Shown: positions 44,887 to 53,699 of the stretch, one piece after another | Position numbering within the stretch: the stretch's first letter is position 1 | How the letters are laid out: the number at the start of each line of letters is the position of its first letter | Assembly (NCBI RefSeq): GCF_003002955.1 | Contig: NZ_PVTJ01000002.1 | Location: 806,001 to 870,000, forward strand | Direction: 5' to 3' | DNA: 64,000 nt | Source: Glycomyces artemisiae | GTDB lineage: Bacteria; Actinomycetota; Actinomycetes; Mycobacteriales; Micromonosporaceae | Translations under genes and position numbers: made by a program | The notes under the pieces: model-generated | Told to the model about the DNA's origin: nothing | Databases searched by the model: none | Seen by the model: only the letters and a program-made list of their open reading frames with translations

Positions 44887-45912
44887 ATGGTTGTATTCAT
44901 AATCCGGCGCACCCTGATGATGATCCCGGTGCTGCTGGGGGCCACTATCCTGTGTTTCGCCCTGGTCGACTTGTCGAACGACCCGGTACAGGACAGGGTC
45001 TTCGAGATCGAGCAGTCCACCGGCGAACCGGTCCCCCAGAGCACCATCGACGCCCTCGAAGCGTCCTGGTACTACGACCGCTCGGTCCCCGAGCGGTACT
45101 GGATCTGGCTCACCGGGCTGGGCGACACCAACGACGACATCGGCCTGCTCCAGGGCAAGTGGGGCCCCTCCATCGAGGGTTCGGCCATGGACATCGGCAC
45201 TGAGATCTCCAGCAGGTTCTGGATCACGCTCCGGCTGGTCCTGTTCGCCACCATCGCGTCGATCGGCATCGCCATTCTCGCGGGTGTCGTCAGCGCCGTC
45301 AAACAGTATTCGAGGACGGACTACACGCTGACGTTCCTCGGCTTCCTGTTCCTCGCCATGCCCATCTTCTGGCTCGGCTCCCTCTTCAAGGAGGGCGCCG
45401 TCCAGCTCAACAAGATCCTGGGCTCCACGGTCTTCCAGACCTACGGCTCCGGCACCACCGGCTTCCAGGGCAACGGCTGGGCGGTCTTCGTCGACTCCCT
45501 GCCCTACCTGATCGTGCCCACCCTGGTGCTCATGCTCGGCGGCTACGCGGCCATCTCCCGCTACCAGCGCGCCAGCATGCTCGAAGTCATGAACTCCGAC
45601 TACGTGCGCCTCGCCCGGGCCAAGGGCGTCCGCAACGGCACCGTCATGCGGCGCCACGCCCTGCGGACCGCCCTCATCCCGGTCGCGACCTTCGCGCCCC
45701 TGGCCCTGTCCGGCGCCATGGGCGGCGCGATGGTCACCGAGTCCATCTTCGGCTGGAGGGGCCTGGGCGTGTACTCGCTCGACGCGATCAACGCGGGCGA
45801 CACCTTCGCCGTCATGGCCTACGTGCTCATCTCCGGCGTCGTCGTCCTGATCGGCGTCCTGATCTCCGACATCCTGTACGGCGTGCTCGACCCGAGGATC
45901 CGCTATGAGTAA
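44887..45912 (+). CDS. dppB: Oligopeptide ABC transporter permease DppB-type
   Basis: A 341-residue first permease of a peptide ABC importer, with the typical N-terminal helix (IIRRTLMMIPVLLGATILCFALV), a long external loop (about 30-115) and five further helices. The EAA-type loop reads RASMLEVMNSDYVRLARAKGV. It overlaps dppC by 8 nt. Only one dppBCDF set is present for five upstream binding proteins. Confidence 0.93.
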   Translation: MVVFIIRRTLMMIPVLLGATILCFALVDLSNDPVQDRVFEIEQSTGEPVPQSTIDALEASWYYDRSVPERYWIWLTGLGDTNDDIGLLQGKWGPSIEGSAMDIGTEISSRFWITLRLVLFATIASIGIAILAGVVSAVKQYSRTDYTLTFLGFLFLAMPIFWLGSLFKEGAVQLNKILGSTVFQTYGSGTTGFQGNGWAVFVDSLPYLIVPTLVLMLGGYAAISRYQRASMLEVMNSDYVRLARAKGVRNGTVMRRHALRTALIPVATFAPLALSGAMGGAMVTESIFGWRGLGVYSLDAINAGDTFAVMAYVLISGVVVLIGVLISDILYGVLDPRIRYE

Positions 45913-46816
45913 CACCGCTGCCCCGCGCCTCGACGCCGAGGCCATCACCAGCAAGGAGCGCGGCCAGTGGGAGCTGGTGTTCCGCCGCTTCTTCCGCCAC
46001 CGCGCCGCGGTCGTCAGCCTCGTGATCTTCGTGGTGGTCGTCCTGTTCGCGTACGTCGGGCCCTTCCTGTGGAAGTGGGACTACAAGATCCACTCGGAGA
46101 TCCCCTCGTGGGCCGCCCCGAGCCTCGCCCACCCGTTCGGCACCGACAAGGCCGGCCGCGACATGCTCGGCGCGATGATGCAGGCGACGAAGCAGTCCCT
46201 GAACGTCGCCCTCGTCGTCGCGATCGGCTCCACGGTCATCGGCGCGCTCTACGGCGCCGTCGCCGGGTTCTACCGCGGCTGGGTCGACTCGGTGCTCATG
46301 CGCTTCCTCGACATCATGTTCGTGATCCCGTTCCTGGTCATCACGGGCGCGCTCGCCGGGGCCATCGACACCTCCGTGCGCTGGTACCACATGGCCATCA
46401 TCCTCGCCGTGTTCGGCTGGACCTCCATCGCGCGCGCCGTGCGCGCCGAAGTCCTGTCCCTGCGCGAGAAGGAGTTCATCGAGGCGGCCCGCTCGGCGGG
46501 CGGCTCCGACTGGCACATCATCACCAAGCACCTGATCCCGAACACGATGAGCGTCATCATCGTGTCCGCGACGCTCCAGATCGCCTTCGCCATCCTGTCC
46601 GAGACGACCCTGTCGTTCCTCGGCCTGGGCATCCAGAGCCCCGACACGTCGCTGGGCCTGCTCATCGACGCGGCGGGCGCGTCGGCTTTCAACGAGCACT
46701 GGTACCTGTTCTACATCCCGGGTGTCATGATCATCCTGATCGCGCTGACCATCAACTTCATCGGCGACGGCATGCGCGACGCGATGGACCCGCGACAGAC
46801 GATGGTGAGGCGATAG
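45905..46816 (+). CDS. dppC: Oligopeptide ABC transporter permease DppC-type
   Basis: A 303-residue second permease. After a short cytosolic start and first helix comes the conserved [17 protein letters not shown] segment, then five helices with the ATPase-coupling loop [21 protein letters not shown]. The start ATG 45905 lies within the end of dppB, and dppD follows 2 nt after the stop, so the four genes form one operon. Confidence 0.93.
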   Translation: MSNTAAPRLDAEAITSKERGQWELVFRRFFRHRAAVVSLVIFVVVVLFAYVGPFLWKWDYKIHSEIPSWAAPSLAHPFGTDKAGRDMLGAMMQATKQSLNVALVVAIGSTVIGALYGAVAGFYRGWVDSVLMRFLDIMFVIPFLVITGALAGAIDTSVRWYHMAIILAVFGWTSIARAVRAEVLSLREKEFIEAARSAGGSDWHIITKHLIPNTMSVIIVSATLQIAFAILSETTLSFLGLGIQSPDTSLGLLIDAAGASAFNEHWYLFYIPGVMIILIALTINFIGDGMRDAMDPRQTMVRR

Positions 46817-46818
46817 GC

Positions 46819-47957
46819 ATGGCGAACATCTCGGTCTCCACCAGCGACAAGGGCCGCGCCACGGGCACCAAGGGCGACACCGTCCTGGCGGTGAAGGACC
46901 TCGCGGTCGGCTTCCCGACCGACGACGGCCTCGTCAACGCCGTCCGCGGCGTCTCCTACGAGCTGCGCCGCGGCCAGAGCCTCGGCATCGTGGGCGAGTC
47001 GGGCTCGGGCAAGTCGGTGACCTCCATGGCGATCATGGGCCTGCTGCCCAAGACCGCCCAGATCACCGGCTCGGCGAAGCTCGAAGGCGAGGAGCTCCTC
47101 GGCCTCGGCGACGCCGAACTGTCGCGCATCCGCGGCAAGAAGATCTCCATGATCTTCCAGGACCCGCTGACCAGCCTCAACCCGGTCTACACGGTGGGCT
47201 ACCAGCTCGCCGAGGCGATCCGGACCCACTACTCGGACATCTCCAAGTCCGAGGCGCGGGCCCGCTGCATCGACCTGCTCGACTCGGTCGGCATCCCGAA
47301 CCCGCAGCAGCGGGTCGACGCCTACCCGCACGAGCTGTCGGGCGGCATGCGCCAGCGCGTCGTCATCGCCATCGCGATGGCGAACAACCCGGACGTCATC
47401 ATCGCCGACGAGCCCACCACGGCCCTCGACGTGACCGTCCAGGCGCAGGTCCTCGAAGCCCTGGAGAAGGCCCGCGAAGAGGTCAACGCGGCGCTCATCC
47501 TGATCACGCACGACCTGGGCGTCATCGCCGGGCACACCGACGAGGTCCTGGTCATGTACGCCGGGCGCCCCGTCGAGCACGGCTCGGTCGACGAGATCTT
47601 CTACCAGCCGCGCATGCCGTACACGCTGGGCCTCATCGGCTCGCTCCCGCGCATGGACGAGAGCCGCGACCAGCGCCTCACGCCCATCCACGGGACCCCG
47701 CCGTCGATGCTCAACCTGGCGCCGGGCTGCCCGTTCCGGGCCCGCTGCCCCATGCACCAGGACATCTGCGCGGAGGTCGAACCCGACCTGCTGCCCATCA
47801 ACGGCTCCGGCCACGTGGCCGCCTGCCACTTCTCGGACCAGCTCGAAGGCAAGGCCCCCGACGACGTGTTCGCGCCCGTCGCCACGGACCTGTCCGTCGA
47901 GGCCGAGGTGGAAGCCATGGACGCCGAAGGCGCCGCGGCCGCCGACGAGGAGGACAA

Positions 47958-47961
<4 letters not shown>
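46819..47961 (+). CDS. dppD: Oligopeptide ABC transporter ATPase DppD-type
   Basis: A 380-residue ATPase: Walker [10 protein letters not shown]-loop [12 protein letters not shown], signature LSGGMRQRV, Walker [14 protein letters not shown]-loop LITHDLG. The C-terminal oligopeptide-transporter domain has the cysteine pattern [14 protein letters not shown] with a later ACHF, which in some peptide importers holds an iron-sulfur cluster. It ends in an acidic tail ([19 protein letters not shown]). The stop overlaps the dppF start by 4 nt (GTGA). Confidence 0.93.
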
Positions 47962-49001
<1,040 letters not shown>

Positions 49002-49019
49002 TCGCTGCTGATCGAGATC

Positions 49020-49047
49020 GGCCGTCCCACCTGCTGGTGGGGCGGCC
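49020..49047 (+). terminator. Terminator after dppBCDF
   Basis: A 12-bp stem (GGCCGTCCCACC, one G-U pair) with a TGCT loop followed by TTTCTCG; 18 nt after the dppF stop. Confidence 0.8.
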
Positions 49048-49091
49048 TTTCTCGTTTGCCGGGGGAGCGGCGTGGCTGGGAGACTTCCGGC

Positions 49092-49553
49092 ATGAGCGAT
49101 TCCCTTGCGACCGTTGAAGCGCTGCTGGCCGAGCTCGGCCCCGAGTGGCCGACTCCCGAAGCCATCGCCACTGCCCGAGCGGCCATGATCGCCCGCATTC
49201 CGGGCTGGACGCTGCCTGCGGCCCATGGGCTTGCCGTCGAGGGGCCCGAGGGTTTCGACTTCCCGCGTGTCAACGCCGGCGTGAATCCGCTTCCGGCGGT
49301 GGTCATGGCGACGGTGCTCGGCCACTCGGGCGGGTCTGCCTCGTACGAGGTCGACTCGGAACTGCTCGCCCTCGCGATCAGGCTGCTGGCTCCGGCCGAG
49401 GCGTGCACGGCGTACGAGCACCCCAACTTGGCCACTTGGCGGGAGGTCCGGGAGGCGCTTGTCCCGGGGGCTGCGGCTCGCATGGTCTTCGTGGGGGAGC
49501 TGAGCGACGACTCCGACGATCCCGCGGTGACCTCCTTGCGCGCCTTGGTCTGA
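49092..49553 (+). CDS. Hypothetical protein, 153 aa
   Basis: I do not recognise a family. The product is soluble and acidic-to-neutral, with helical stretches (SLATVEALLAELGPEW; ELLALAIRLLAPAEACTAYEH) and no signal or membrane segment. Position-specific codon bias looks genuine. ATG 49092 was chosen over GTG/ATG alternatives upstream that lie within the terminator-proximal region. It converges on the secreted protein at 49604, with a shared terminator between. Confidence 0.6.
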   Translation: MSDSLATVEALLAELGPEWPTPEAIATARAAMIARIPGWTLPAAHGLAVEGPEGFDFPRVNAGVNPLPAVVMATVLGHSGGSASYEVDSELLALAIRLLAPAEACTAYEHPNLATWREVREALVPGAAARMVFVGELSDDSDDPAVTSLRALV

Positions 49554-49561
49554 GGCGCGGA

Positions 49562-49591
49562 AACGGCCGGGTGGTCTTCCACCCGGCCGTT
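49562..49591. terminator. Bidirectional terminator between convergent genes
   Basis: A perfect 13-bp stem (AACGGCCGGGTGG and complement) with a TCTT loop, ending in TTCTG on the plus strand. Confidence 0.8.
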
Positions 49592-49603
49592 CTGCCTCTG
49601 CGG

Positions 49604-49969
49604 TTAGTGCAGGTAGTAGTCGTTCATGCAGCCGACGTGGGCGAAGCCCCAGGTGTCGTCCACGTCGACGGCCACCCAGATGTTGGAGTACTGCGCACAG
49701 GTGGTGTGCTTGCCGCCTGTGGTGAGCGGGATGCACCAGGCGCCGTCGGCCCAGGTGTCGGCCGGGATCACTCCGAGGACTGCGGAGTCGGCGTAGGGGA
49801 TCTCGCGGACCTTGGTGTCGTTCATGAACTTCACCGCGCACGAGACGCTTTCCGCTGCGGTGTCCGGCGCGATCCGGTCGGTCTCGGGCTGCTGCTCGGC
49901 CATCGCGGGGGCTGCCCATCCTGCGCCGATCATGAGTGCCATCGCCGAAGCTGCAAGAACTCTTCGCAT
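49604..49969 (-). CDS. Secreted SH3-like small protein
   Basis: A 121-residue exported protein: signal peptide MRRVLAASAMALMIGAGWAAPAMA with cleavage near residue 24, then a roughly 95-residue domain. VREIPYADSAVLGVIPADTW, followed by AWCIPL and WVAVDVDDTWGFAHVGCMN, reads like a bacterial SH3 (SH3b) repeat. Four cysteines may form two disulfides. AGGTGGAC precedes ATG 49969. Function unknown; cell-wall association is a guess from the fold. Confidence 0.7.
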   Translation of the reverse strand: MRRVLAASAMALMIGAGWAAPAMAEQQPETDRIAPDTAAESVSCAVKFMNDTKVREIPYADSAVLGVIPADTWADGAWCIPLTTGGKHTTCAQYSNIWVAVDVDDTWGFAHVGCMNDYYLH

Positions 49970-50071
49970 TTGTCCACCTTCTGGTGAGTAGTGCCAGGGT
50001 TGCCGACTCATGCTGGCAGCTCTGGCGACTCCGGAGTGGACTTAAGTCGCGAATGTCGGAAACCTGATAGT

Positions 50072-50260
50072 TCAGAGGGTCTTGGCGAGGGCGGCAAAGT
50101 CGTCGGCAGACAGGGCGAACACCGGGGAGCCAGACTTGAGCTTCGAGTCCCTGAGATGGAAATCCGCGTTCGTGGACCGCCGGACCTCGACACAGTTGTT
50201 GTCGTTGCCCGAACCGCCGCTACGGGAGCTCTTACGCCAGGTGGTTACGCCAGTATTCAT
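50072..50260 (-). CDS. DUF397 protein
   Basis: A 62-residue DUF397 protein with the family hallmarks WRKSSRSGGSGNDNNCVEV, FHLRDSK and FALSADDFAAL. DUF397 genes pair with XRE/DUF5753 regulators in sporulating actinomycetes (whiJ/BldB-related families) and probably bind or antagonise them. Here it overlaps the end of the XRE gene by 29 nt and shares its orientation, as expected for a translationally coupled pair. Confidence 0.9.
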   Translation of the reverse strand: MNTGVTTWRKSSRSGGSGNDNNCVEVRRSTNADFHLRDSKLKSGSPVFALSADDFAALAKTL

Positions 50261-51119
50261 CGCGGTACTCCTTGAATCGGATCGAGCGGAGCCACTTCTC
50301 GTGGCGCCACCCATCGTAGAATGCGATCCGATCTTCATCCTGGAAGACCCAGCTCGTGTGCGCGAGTGCCGTGTACACGACTTCCGGCCCGGCATCCGGG
50401 AACTTCTTAGGATCGCCGGGACCGTAGTGGCTGAACGAGCCCATGACATTGATCCAAGGTTCGGGGAGCACTCGGATCTCCCAGCCCGGAAGCTCATCGT
50501 GGGCACTCAGGAAGTCGAGCTGCTCGATCTGAAGCTTTCGAGACTCCTTGCTGAGAAAGAAGAACGCTGCCTCTCCGAGCAAGTACTGGATCGTGGGCTC
50601 GCCGTTCCGCCCGGCCAGCTCCTTCTCTCGCTCAGACCTGAAGGTCCAGCCAGACTTCCGGCGCTCATCCGTAGTCAAGATGTCGACTGCACAGGCCGGA
50701 CCGTCGTAGTACGAGTACGTCTGGAGCGGGGCCGGGATCAACACCGGTGCCCACTCGAAGATCTCGCCCATGTACTGCTCGCAGAGCGACAGGTACAGCG
50801 CGTTGAATCGCCCGTCCGCCTCGATGGGCGGCTCGTCTCCCTTGAGCGGAGCGATGATCTTGAGGTAGTCGGCGACATCCGGCGGGATCGCCAGTACATC
50901 GATGAGGTTGTTGATGATGCTCGCCGGGATCGGCGACCGTCCGCGCTCGTAGGCGCGGATCGTGTCCTTGGACTTGTAGACGCCGTCGCTGACCATCTGC
51001 TGCGTGAGTCCCCGCATCGTCCGGTACTTGTGCATCATCTTGCGCTTGAACCAATTGATCTGGCTCTCGCCCTGCTGTTCCTCATCCTGCCCGTCTTCGC
51101 CCTGCCGGTGCTCGGTCAT
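50232..51119 (-). CDS. XRE-family regulator with DUF5753
   Basis: A 295-residue regulator: an N-terminal Xre helix-turn-helix (about 25-85: RTMRGLTQQMVSDGVYKSKDTIRAYERG) and a DUF5753 C-terminal domain (YSYYDGPACAVDIL ... LPGWEIRVLPEPWINVMGSFSHY ... FQDEDRIAFYDGWRHEKWLR). ATG 51119 has GGGAGG 5 nt upstream; an earlier ATG at 51134 would overlap that site. It forms a pair with DUF397 downstream, a set amplified in sporulating actinomycetes. Its promoter must lie inside the end of the upstream HNH frame. Confidence 0.88.
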   Translation of the reverse strand: MTEHRQGEDGQDEEQQGESQINWFKRKMMHKYRTMRGLTQQMVSDGVYKSKDTIRAYERGRSPIPASIINNLIDVLAIPPDVADYLKIIAPLKGDEPPIEADGRFNALYLSLCEQYMGEIFEWAPVLIPAPLQTYSYYDGPACAVDILTTDERRKSGWTFRSEREKELAGRNGEPTIQYLLGEAAFFFLSKESRKLQIEQLDFLSAHDELPGWEIRVLPEPWINVMGSFSHYGPGDPKKFPDAGPEVVYTALAHTSWVFQDEDRIAFYDGWRHEKWLRSIRFKEYRDEYWRNHLA

Positions 51120-52872
51120 CGATGCCTCCCACAAACCGCTGTACTTGGTGGATTTCCACTATCCCATGAGCACTAACGAAATCAACTTCACTGATTGCGT
51201 GGAATTCATTGCGGGAGAACCGAAGGGGTGAGAAATCCACTTCCGATTTCTCACGCTCTCCAGGTTGCCAGGCGTGAACTGAAGCCGAAAGGGGGTTGGA
51301 TGAACTGACCAGCGCCGCAAAGAGTCGGGTATCCGACAGTCCTTCAAGTCCATTCCGGTGCAGGTCTTGAGGCAGCGACAAAGAGGTGGAGGGGCGGGCG
51401 GGGCCGGGACTTGGTCCATGGGGCCCGATGGGGTACCCGGGCAAGGCCGGGTCGGGGAGGCGACGCCCTCCCCGGGAGGGCCGGAGTAAGCCGGGCGGGA
51501 CTTTGAATCGCTCTCGGGCTTTGACAATGGCGGCCTGCATCTGCTTCTGGGCGTACCAGAGTGCGATGTCGGTCAGCTCCCGTTTATAGGCTGGCGACCA
51601 TTCGCCCGAATCATGACCATTTGGCAAGTCTTTGAAGGGATCTGCTTCCCATTCCTCGTCGGTGACGCCGTTGAGGTGAACGATGCTTGCCTTGCCGGGA
51701 CCGGTCTTCACCACTTCCCACTTCCCAGTGTGGATGCGCCCGTGATGGAATCGGCAAAGGAGGATCAGATTGTCTGCGTCCGTTTTGCCACCATCTGCCC
51801 AGTGGGTGATGTGATGGGCCTCGGTCCAACTGACCGGGGCTCGGCAACCGGACCAGGCGCAACCGTCGGGTTGTTCGAGTTCCAGCTTGTGGCGGAGGGC
51901 CGTGTTGGGGAGTCGCTTCTCCCGGCCCAGTTCGAGGGCTTCGCCGGTCTTGAAGTCGAAGACCGAGGGGAGGATCCCGGCCTCGCAGGCGAGGAAGCGG
52001 GCCTTGGAGACCGAGATCGGGCGGCCGTCGAGGATCGGGAGGCGGCCAGTCGCAGCCCCGCGAAGGGTCTCGATGTCGCACAGGAGGTTCAGAGTGGCCG
52101 TGTGGCCGTGCCGCCGCGGGGCGTCAGGAGAAGTCCCGTAGGCCGCCACCATCTGGTGCAGGGCCTCAGCGTTCCGACCGGACACCCGGGGGAGGAGGCC
52201 GTCATCGTCGGCCTGGTCCTGGCGGGGCGGGGGAACCGCGGTCCGGAGTGCGTTGCTCAGGAGCTTCCCGGTGTCACCGGTGAGGCGGCCGTCCAAGTCC
52301 CACATGCCATCAGGACGCTCGCTGACTTCCAGCCAGGCAAGGGACTGCTGGCTCATCTCGTCAAGCATCGACTGCTGGTCGAAGAGTTCTGCGCAGATCC
52401 GGTCGAAGTGCTCAGCGAGTTCGGATCGGACCGCATGGATGCAGTACTCCCGGATCAGTTCCTCGGGAGTCCGACAAAGGGTGGAGGAGTAGGGGGACTC
52501 GACCGGCTCGGGATAGGGGACCCGGCAGTGAACCGCCAGACCTTCTCTCTCGATGCGCCGCATGGCATATGCGATGGCATCGAGGCTGGCAGTGCCAGAG
52601 GTGGCCGCCTCCGCCAGGTGCTTGAACTTGGGGGCGAGGCGTGCAATCGAGGCCATCTGCCCGGCGCTGGAAGCATTGAAGGAGTAGGTCTCCATGATCC
52701 AGTCGCGGATGCCGGAGAAGCCGTCGCGGGTCTTGTGGAGACCGGCGGAGGTGTACGCGATGACCGCCCGGAGGGCCGCGGCCTCAAGAGCGCGGGCCTG
52801 AGAAGCCAGGGATTCGATGTCGGAGTGGAGAAGGGAGGCTTCGCGGTCTCTGTCGATAACGGCTGCGGACAT
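51082..52872 (-). CDS. DUF222/HNH endonuclease (13E12-type) with unusual C-terminal extension
   Basis: A 596-residue protein. The N-terminal DUF222 helical region (about 1-290) is followed by an HNH nuclease motif CAWSGCRAPVSWTEAHHITHW ... NLILLCRFHHGRIH (about 338-381) with both zinc cysteines and all catalytic His/Asn present. The family normally ends soon after. Here the frame runs on for about 100 residues of Pro-rich and then intergenic-looking, less GC-rich sequence, covering the XRE promoter region and 38 nt of the XRE coding start. A lost stop codon or natural extension are both possible. ATG 52872 has GGAGAAGA upstream. Confidence 0.8.
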   Translation of the reverse strand: MSAAVIDRDREASLLHSDIESLASQARALEAAALRAVIAYTSAGLHKTRDGFSGIRDWIMETYSFNASSAGQMASIARLAPKFKHLAEAATSGTASLDAIAYAMRRIEREGLAVHCRVPYPEPVESPYSSTLCRTPEELIREYCIHAVRSELAEHFDRICAELFDQQSMLDEMSQQSLAWLEVSERPDGMWDLDGRLTGDTGKLLSNALRTAVPPPRQDQADDDGLLPRVSGRNAEALHQMVAAYGTSPDAPRRHGHTATLNLLCDIETLRGAATGRLPILDGRPISVSKARFLACEAGILPSVFDFKTGEALELGREKRLPNTALRHKLELEQPDGCAWSGCRAPVSWTEAHHITHWADGGKTDADNLILLCRFHHGRIHTGKWEVVKTGPGKASIVHLNGVTDEEWEADPFKDLPNGHDSGEWSPAYKRELTDIALWYAQKQMQAAIVKARERFKVPPGLLRPSRGGRRLPDPALPGYPIGPHGPSPGPARPSTSLSLPQDLHRNGLEGLSDTRLFAALVSSSNPLSASVHAWQPGEREKSEVDFSPLRFSRNEFHAISEVDFVSAHGIVEIHQVQRFVGGIDDRAPAGRRRAG

Positions 52873-53231
52873 CTGATCTTCTCCTCTCCTGTTGTGACTT
52901 CTGTTGCGGTAGTTCAATTGTGACAGGTAGTGAGGCTGGTGTCATCACCCAATCGAGTGAAAGTTAGTGCTAAGTAGACTTAACAGATCCGCCCGCGCCG
53001 ACCAAAGCGGACCTCAAAGCCCAAGTCTGACAAGGGCAAACACTCGCCTCTCTGTCGCCGCCGATTGAACCTTGTGGACAGTCATGCCGAACGAGGCCAA
53101 CGAACGGGCGGGAAAAATCCTGTCTTGTGTCGGGATGCTGACACTTCGCCGTCTCCGCAGCTAGAAGCGGTATACCCGTAAATCCAAGCCCCCGTGGCAC
53201 CCCTGGAAGCCGATAGCGTGGCAGCATACGG
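52873..53231. other. Gap between the HNH gene and tRNA-Leu
   Basis: 359 nt without a supported gene and less GC-rich than average. It holds the HNH promoter region and the tRNA promoter. An isolated GTATAC occurs at 53170-53175. No repeat of the tRNA 3' end (att site) was seen nearby. Confidence 0.4.
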
Positions 53232-53314
53232 GCCCGAGTGGTGGAATCTGGTAGACACAGTCGGCTTAAAACCGGCCGTCGGGAGACTTGCGGGTTCAAG
53301 TCCCGTCTCGGGCA
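53232..53314 (+). tRNA. bldA: tRNA-Leu (anticodon TAA), bldA type
   Basis: A class II tRNA: acceptor GCCCGAG with CTCGGGC, D-arm with GGTAGACAC, anticodon stem GTCGG/CCGGC with loop CTTAAAA (anticodon TAA), a long variable arm, and T-loop TTCAAGT. CCA is not encoded. It reads UUA, the rarest leucine codon in high-GC actinomycetes; in Streptomyces this tRNA is BldA and gates development and antibiotic genes through TTA codons. Confidence 0.95.
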
Positions 53315-53699
53315 CCGGGCACAGCCCTCGTCTTGTCGGCCAACGGGATCGGACGGTACGGGACCGTCCGGTCCCGGGGTGTCGTTCCTCGCATTCGCGC
53401 GCATCCTGCACGTTCCGCCCGAACGGGTGAGCCGCCACTGCTCCTATGCAAGTGCTCACGCTCTGCAACCGCATGACCCCTGAGCTGCTCAACTACCACT
53501 GTGAACGGCTCGTTTCGCGGTCGGGGCCAAATGCATCGGCAGGTTGACTGCACAGGGCCGCCGTGCTATCCAGGGAGGCGAGCGCTGATACCATTCTGTC
53601 GAGCAAGCCGGTGGGGGCTAATGCCTTCCCTTCTGCTGCAACGACTTTGTCACTTCCCGGTATCGCGGAAGCCGATAGGCCAGTGTCGTGAGGATGGCG
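53315..53699. other. Gap between tRNA-Leu and the conservon
   Basis: 385 nt without a supported gene. A 7-bp hairpin GGACGGT/ACCGTCC (53351-53369) 37 nt after the tRNA may terminate it. The conservon promoter lies at 53544-53572 with a leader of about 120 nt. Confidence 0.45.
53544..53572 (+). promoter_or_regulatory. Promoter of the conservon operon
   Basis: TTGACT (53544-53549), 17-nt spacer, TATCCA (53567-53572): a near-consensus vegetative promoter. Confidence 0.6.

Noticed and set aside
53232-53314. tRNA-Leu as a phage/island attachment site
   Set aside because: I could not find a direct repeat of the tRNA 3' end nearby and there is no integrase in the window.
53446-53547. 33-codon frame (MQVLTLCNRMTPELL...) before the conservon
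   Set aside because: No ribosome binding site, and it overlaps the -35 box of the conservon promoter; no independent support.
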